The notes under the pieces: model-generated
The model's input: only the letters and a program-made list of their open reading frames with translations
Databases searched by the model: none
What the model was told of the DNA's origin: nothing
DNA from: SpSt-539 sp964549445
GTDB taxonomy: Bacteria > Planctomycetota > Phycisphaerae > UBA1845 > UTPLA1
Direction of reading: 5' to 3'
DNA: 64,000 nt
Assembly (NCBI GenBank): GCA_964549445.1
Contig: CAZJVS010000023.1
Span: forward strand, 5,781 to 69,780
Program-made: the position numbers and the translations under genes
Shown here: piece after piece, positions 59,924 to 64,000 of the stretch
Position numbering within the stretch: the stretch's first letter is position 1
Layout of the letters: each line of letters opens with the position of its first letter

Positions 59924-60117
59924 GGGGTGCCATGGGCAAACTTGTTTGCCCGTGCGTTTCACCGACTTCGCCCGCGTGCGGCCACCGGCCGCATTCTGCC
60001 TGAAATCCCCAATCCCCAATCCGCAATCAAATCGCGTTCCTGTACCTGTTCCCTGTTCCCTGTTCCCTCGCGCAGCGCTGCGGAACGCCGGCCATTCTTT
60101 CCTATAGCCAACGCGAG
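59924..60117 (+). repeat. diverged repeat unit 2
   Basis: Starts ggggtgccatgggcaaactt, with perfect hairpin gggcaaac-tt-gtttgccc at 59934-59951, and shares a second block (60062-60117) with unit 1. The order of blocks is the same in both units, with 400 bp of offset and different sequence between them, so they look like duplicated, decayed copies. Confidence 0.55.
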
Positions 60118-60128
60118 GGCGCAGCCTG

Positions 60129-60190
60129 CCCTTGACGCGACGGGCGGCTCAGCCGCTCCCGAACGCAACGCGTTCCCGACGGGTCAAGGG
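60129..60190 (+). repeat. three-stem inverted repeat, copy A
   Basis: Outer arms cccttgac / gtcaaggg (60129-60136, 60183-60190) enclose two inner hairpins, gcggct-c-agccgc and gaacg-caacg-cgttc. Total 62 bp. Probably structured as DNA or RNA. Confidence 0.7.
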
Positions 60191-60276
60191 TGCCCCTCAC
60201 ATCGATAAATGAAGCAGCCGCACCACGGCCACCGCGTACAGCGGGTCCCACGCGGCCACGGAGAAACTGCGCCCTG

Positions 60277-60337
60277 CCATTGACGCGCCGGGCGGCGCAG
60301 TCGCTTTCGACGCAGAGCGTCACCGGTGTGTCAATGG
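60277..60337 (+). repeat. three-stem inverted repeat, copy B
   Basis: Outer arms ccattgac / gtcaatgg (60277-60284, 60330-60337) and inner hairpins gcggc-gca-gtcgc and gacgc-aga-gcgtc. Compared with copy A the outer pair C-G becomes A-T and inner stems differ in both arms with pairing kept. Confidence 0.7.
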
Positions 60338-61107
60338 ACAGGGAAAAAACGGCGACGACCGGGACGACCGAAATCGCGACATGAATTGTCCGGCTCTCTA
60401 TCGGCTGCTATCGGCTGCTATCGTCAAAAAAAGAGCGCCGACGTTCCAAAACCGGATAACGGACGACCGATGCCTGAGATCGAACGTCGAACCGCCCGAC
60501 GCCTCAAGACTCAGGACTCAGGACTCAGGACCGCCTGCCCCGCGTCCCGGCAAATCCCGTCCAATCCCATCAACAAACCATTCACGCGATCCCGTCCCAC
60601 CAACCCGACCCCCGCCCGCCCCATTTCGACGTTTCGACTTTTCGAAGTTTCGACGTTTCGATCCCCATTCTCACCATTCCAAATTTCTGGCTTCGCCTGG
60701 ATTCCAAGGCCCATCGCGGCCCCCCGGCCGCCTCACTCATCCCCTTCGTGCCTTCGTGCCTCCGTGCCCCGCCGGCTACGATTTGGCGTTTCGCTACCCC
60801 GCCACGCTGCTTGGCGTCGCCAACTGCCACCCGCTGGCGATTGCCCCTCAATCTCGCTCAATGCCGGATAAAAACTTCTGCGCCCGCCCGCGAGGCCTCG
60901 CGCCAGCCCGCCCCAATAACGCCAATGGATTCACGATTTCCAACCGTTCCAACTTTTTTCGCACCGCCTCATTTCTCGGGAGTCCCACGCATGAACCCCT
61001 TCGAAATGCCCGCCGCGCCAATCCCCTACGGATTTCCCCTTTGGTTCGTCGTCGGTGGTTCATTCTCCGTTTCCGGTTCGACATGGATCCCGCCCACGCC
61101 GCCGCGC

Positions 61108-61141
61108 AAAAAAAGAACCCGGTCCGCCGAAGCAAACCGGG
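61108..61141 (-). terminator. intrinsic terminator with TTCG loop
   Basis: Minus strand cccggtttgc-ttcg-gcggaccggg followed by TTC and seven T. The stem includes two G-T pairs; C(UUCG)G loops are exceptionally stable. Strong terminator for the RNA starting near 61364. Confidence 0.85.
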
Positions 61142-61364
61142 CTCAATCTCGAGAAAGCAATCCGCAAACCTGCCGTTCAGAGGCGGATTCATGAACCCCT
61201 TGCGAAAAGTGGGAGATGCCTTGGGGCGTGAGGACCTTTCGCGTGACGCGATGCGCCGGGCGAATGCGTCGTACAGCGCCCATTTGCCGGCCTCCCTGGG
61301 CTCACGTTTATTGGTTCAAAAAATCGTGGCCTCCGTTCTCGAACAGGGCAGAAAACCTCTCAAC
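61108..61364 (-). ncRNA. candidate structured non-coding RNA, about 257 nt
   Basis: Predicted start at 61364 on the minus strand; ends in a terminator with ten-pair stem and TTCG loop (61141-61118) and seven T (61114-61108). The 5' end pairs with the 3' part: cugcc-guuc-gaggc against gccuc-gaac-ggcag. Internal stems include cgugag/cucacg, gggcg/cgccc, cgcg-uca-cgcg and aauccgc/gcggauu. It is not tmRNA, RNase P, SRP or rRNA by recognisable motifs; the closed shape recalls 6S RNA, without proof. Open frames over it are weak. Confidence 0.65.
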
Positions 61365-61370
61365 AAAACA

Positions 61371-61399
61371 TGTATAGCGCTTTCTTGACGCCGATTCAA
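61371..61399 (-). promoter_or_regulatory. sigma-70 promoter of the candidate RNA
   Basis: Minus strand TTGAAT (61399-61394), 17-bp spacer, TATACA (61376-61371), G start near 61364. Both boxes differ from consensus by one or two bases. Confidence 0.75.
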
Positions 61400-61680
61400 C
61401 TCACCGCCTCGGCGGACCGAATGCGTCGCGGAATCGCGACGATGCGCCCGGCCACATTCGGAGGACCTTCAGCGGATTCGTCGAAAAGCACCGGCCTGTC
61501 CGGCCGCTCCTATGGTCAGACGTCGCGCCCAAATCGGCGACTTGACTGAATGCAGAAGGAAAACGCTTGACTCTTGCCGGGTCTCTCGCTTGAATCTGAA
61601 ATTGCTGTGCGGTGCCTGCTTGCACACGAGCGCCTACACAGCCCAACCCACGCCGTTGCCTCGGCGAAAGGATAGCATAC

Positions 61681-63859
61681 ATGGCTTTCGCACATCCAAT
61701 TGACGCCTCGCATATGAGCATTTACAGGGCTGGGGGGGGGGCTTTTGCTGCTGGTGCTGCTCATGGCAGCGACTCCCGTCATCGCACAGTGCCCCGGGTC
61801 GCCACCGGTCGGGTGTCCGCCCTGCACACAGCCCTATCTCGACGGCGCGATTGAGGGACGCGTGTCGAGCGCAACGGACGGTCCGGGTCGACGCGCATCC
61901 GTGGCCACCGACGCCGCGTCGCGCTTTGTTATCGCGTTCGAGACGCGACCCTCGCTGACTGCGCTGAACAACAACATCCTCGTTCGACGCTTCAATGCCG
62001 ACGGCACTTGCCTCGGCTCGGCCGCCATTGCCACGACGCCGGCAGCGTTTGTCGGCTATCGCGATCCTTCCGTCGCAATGAACGCCGCCGGGTCCGCCAG
62101 ACTGGACTGGCACCTCATCTTTGGCGGCACATGTTCGGTCAATTCAGGCGCCACGAAGCGATCCACACTGTTCGCGTTCGACCCCGGCGGAACGCCGACG
62201 CCGCTTTCGGCGGATACCTGTACCGACGGACTCGGCGATGTCGAGCCGTTAGTCGCAGTTTCCGCATCGGGCACGAGTGCCGCCTGGATGCGATTCAACA
62301 CGTCCAGCCAAGCCGTCGCCAGCGGCCTGGTGCGCGATCCGCCCGGGTCGGGTTCGCCCGCGGTGGTGTCCTGTGATCCCACAATTGTTCCTCCGGCCGC
62401 GCCTTTCTGCTATTCGCAATGGCAGCCGTGCATTGCTCAGCACCCCGATGGGCGCTTCTGCGTTGCTTGGGCCCAAGCCGAAAGCGCGATACAAGGTCCT
62501 CCGTTCGACATCGCGATACAGCAATTCAATGCGACGGGTGCTGCGGTCGGCGCGCTGCTCACGGTCAACGTCCCCGTAGCGAGTTTCGGAACAAGTGAGC
62601 GTTCGCCTTCACTCAGTTTCGTCGGCGAGCGCATCGTTGTCACGTGGATCGGACCGAAGCCGGCGGACTGTCCGGCCACTCTTCCAGACATCAGAGTGTA
62701 CGCCCGCCAGCTTGAGTGGGGATCCGCCGGGCCGGTTTTTCGCGGCCAGCAATTCATCGTTGACAACGATCCCACATCCCAGCCCGCTTCGATCGACGAC
62801 GCCAATCCAAGCGTTGCTCTGCACGGGGATGGCGAAACTGCTCGATACGCCATCGCCTGGAACGCCCGCCAGATTTCCGGTTCCGACATCGATGTCCACG
62901 CGCGCTTCCTCGACTTCGCGACCACCCAGCCGTTGGGGAGCGAATTCCGCCTCAATCGAACAACGGCACTGACATCGCCGCCCTCCGAGCGAATCCGGCA
63001 GGTGGCGAATAGCGCAGCCCACACGATTTCGTATCCGCCTTCGGGCAAGCTCCTGGCGACTTGGACCGCGAGTCTGGTCCAGTCCGCGCAGGAAGTCTGG
63101 TTCACGCAATTGCCCGTTGATGCCGCCGAGCGCGTCTGTTGCAGTCAGCCCTGTTGTCGCGGAGATGCAAGCGGTGACGGCCTGATCAACGGCGACGACA
63201 TCGAGCATTTCCTGAAATATCTGTTCAACCGGGACGGCTTCAGCGGTCCTCAGGACGAGTGCCTTGGACTTGCGGACTTTTGCTTTCTCGACACGAACGG
63301 CGATTGCGTATTCGATGACGACGACCGGCTCACGTTTATCTGTCTGCTGCTGTGGGATCCTCCCAATTACTGGCGTTGTACGCCGTGTACGATCGCCTGT
63401 ACGCCGTCGGAGGGGGGCGCTGCCGGCGGCGGCGCGAGCATGCCTAACCAGGGCTCCGAATCGGAGCCCCCGCATGATCCGTCGGCGCGGTTTCCGGCTG
63501 CGCTCGCGCTCTGGGACTGCAACGACAAAGGCGCGCCCGATGACCGCGACATCGCGGACGGCCGCTCGTCCGATTGCAACGCCAACGGCCGACCCGACGA
63601 GTGCGATCTGGCATTCGACACCGCCGTCATGGACTGCAATCAGAACATGATCCCCGACGACTGCGAGCGGACTCCAACCAACCAACCGATCCCATGTCCG
63701 ACCTTAGCGGCAGTCCCTCCTTCGCCTGAGCAATTCGCTCAGTCGTTCGAACAGTTCCGAAACTGGCTGGCATCACTCGATACGACCGGAATGAAACCTT
63801 GGCAACTCGGATACGCGATCAAGGTGCGACTGACCGAACTCGGGCTTCGTTACAGGTGA
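61681..63859 (+). CDS. secreted Asp/Cys-rich protein with dockerin-like repeats, frame broken by 10-G run
   Basis: ATG 61681 has AAAGGA upstream and reads MAFAHPIDASHMSIYRAGGG up to ten G at 61732-61741; removing one G gives LLLLVLLMAATPVIAQC, a normal signal peptide joined to the long frame (725 aa). As given, the body is read only from TTG 61745. The body has beta-rich sequence, CCRGDASGDGLINGDDIEHF and FLDTNGDCVFDDDDR dockerin-like loops, then DCNDKGAPDDRDIADG, DCNANGRPDECDLA repeats (calcium loops) and a helical tail. Cell-surface function is likely. See finding for the frameshift. Confidence 0.7.
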
Positions 63860-63899
63860 GTTCGATCGACGACGATCGTCGTGCGACTGGAGGAGAGTT

Positions 63900-63965
63900 G
63901 TGAATATGCGAATGGCAAGAATCGGCGTCATTAGCTTTGCGGCGAGCCTAAATAGCCCCACTTGA
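63900..63965 (+). other. short frame after strong ribosome site, probable gene remnant
   Basis: GGAGGAG at 63890-63896 precedes GTG 63900, which gives MNMRMARIGVISFAASLNSP and stops after 21 codons. It looks like a signal-peptide start cut short; the window ends 35 bp later, so a frameshift into a longer gene cannot be excluded. Confidence 0.35.
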
Positions 63966-64000
63966 AAGGGAAAGCGGCTTGTCTCCAGGATACGGGTTAG

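Larger units (their letters stand above)
59319..61680. other. repeat-rich non-coding region
   Basis: 2.36 kb with no convincing protein gene (frames are open on both strands only because of GC content). It contains duplicated, diverged units (59460-59614 and 59924-60117), hairpins at 59589-59614 and 59934-59951, two covarying three-stem repeats (60129-60190 and 60277-60337), short tandem duplications around 59872-60769, and a minus-strand RNA candidate (61108-61399). Separate entries follow. Confidence 0.6.

Noticed and set aside
60381..61388. 335-codon frame in the repeat region
   Set aside because: Pro/Arg/Ser-rich, crosses tandem duplications and the RNA candidate, no ribosome site.
61401..61721. 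106-codon minus frame upstream of the RNA candidate
   Set aside because: No ribosome site or domain; would conflict with the start of the gene at 61681.

Overview
GC-rich bacterial chromosome that reads as Planctomycetota (Phycisphaerae-like is a guess). The signs are a dedicated ECF sigma factor overlapping a Ser/Thr kinase-TPR gene, cysteine-rich dockerin-like and Asp-rich calcium-type modules on secreted proteins, a PEP-CTERM protease, an FG-GAP lipoprotein, and an lpxD - lpxC/fabZ fusion - lpxA cluster showing a lipid A pathway. No phylum marker such as 16S rRNA is in the window.

Layout. 0-5 kb: tail of a TPR protein, small zinc-ribbon protein, nucleotidyltransferase-like gene, TPM and LemA genes, CPBP protease, GT2. 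5-11 kb: pntAA-pntAB-pntB transhydrogenase operon, a membrane glycosyltransferase-like gene, lipoprotein, RmlD-like reductase. 11-18.3 kb: HAD hydrolase, DUF6600 protein, then an envelope operon (Skp/OmpH, lpxD, lpxC-fabZ, lpxA, Gfo/Idh oxidoreductase). 18.3-25.2 kb, minus strand: one long operon led by tRNA-Gln (glmU-like, prs, rplY, pth, rpsF, ssb, rpsR, rplI, dnaB) with a good sigma-70 promoter before the tRNA. 25.5-29.7 kb: DinB protein, hutH, a 41-aa membrane protein, an endonuclease III-like glycosylase, a second CPBP protease. 29.7-38.1 kb: secreted proteins around the ECF sigma/kinase pair. 38.2-47.5 kb: lexA with a recognisable promoter and operator, phosphatase, LOG protein, M16 peptidase, PEP-CTERM protease, mnmG. 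47.5-57.2 kb: FG-GAP lipoprotein, radical SAM protein, VOC, HTH-receiver protein, membrane protein, secreted protein, larE.

57.2-61.7 kb is the unusual part: a REP-associated tyrosine transposase inside nine direct REP-like hairpins, one lone secreted-protein gene, about 2.4 kb of non-coding DNA with diverged duplications, two covarying three-stem repeats and short tandem duplications, and a likely 257-nt minus-strand RNA with its own sigma-70 promoter and a UUCG-loop terminator. It ends in a secreted Asp-rich protein whose start is separated from its body by a 10-G run that breaks the frame by one base, either phase variation or a sequence error.

Starts were moved where a ribosome binding site, domain boundary or overlapping tRNA argued against the longest reading frame. 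Family names come from motif recognition, not searches.
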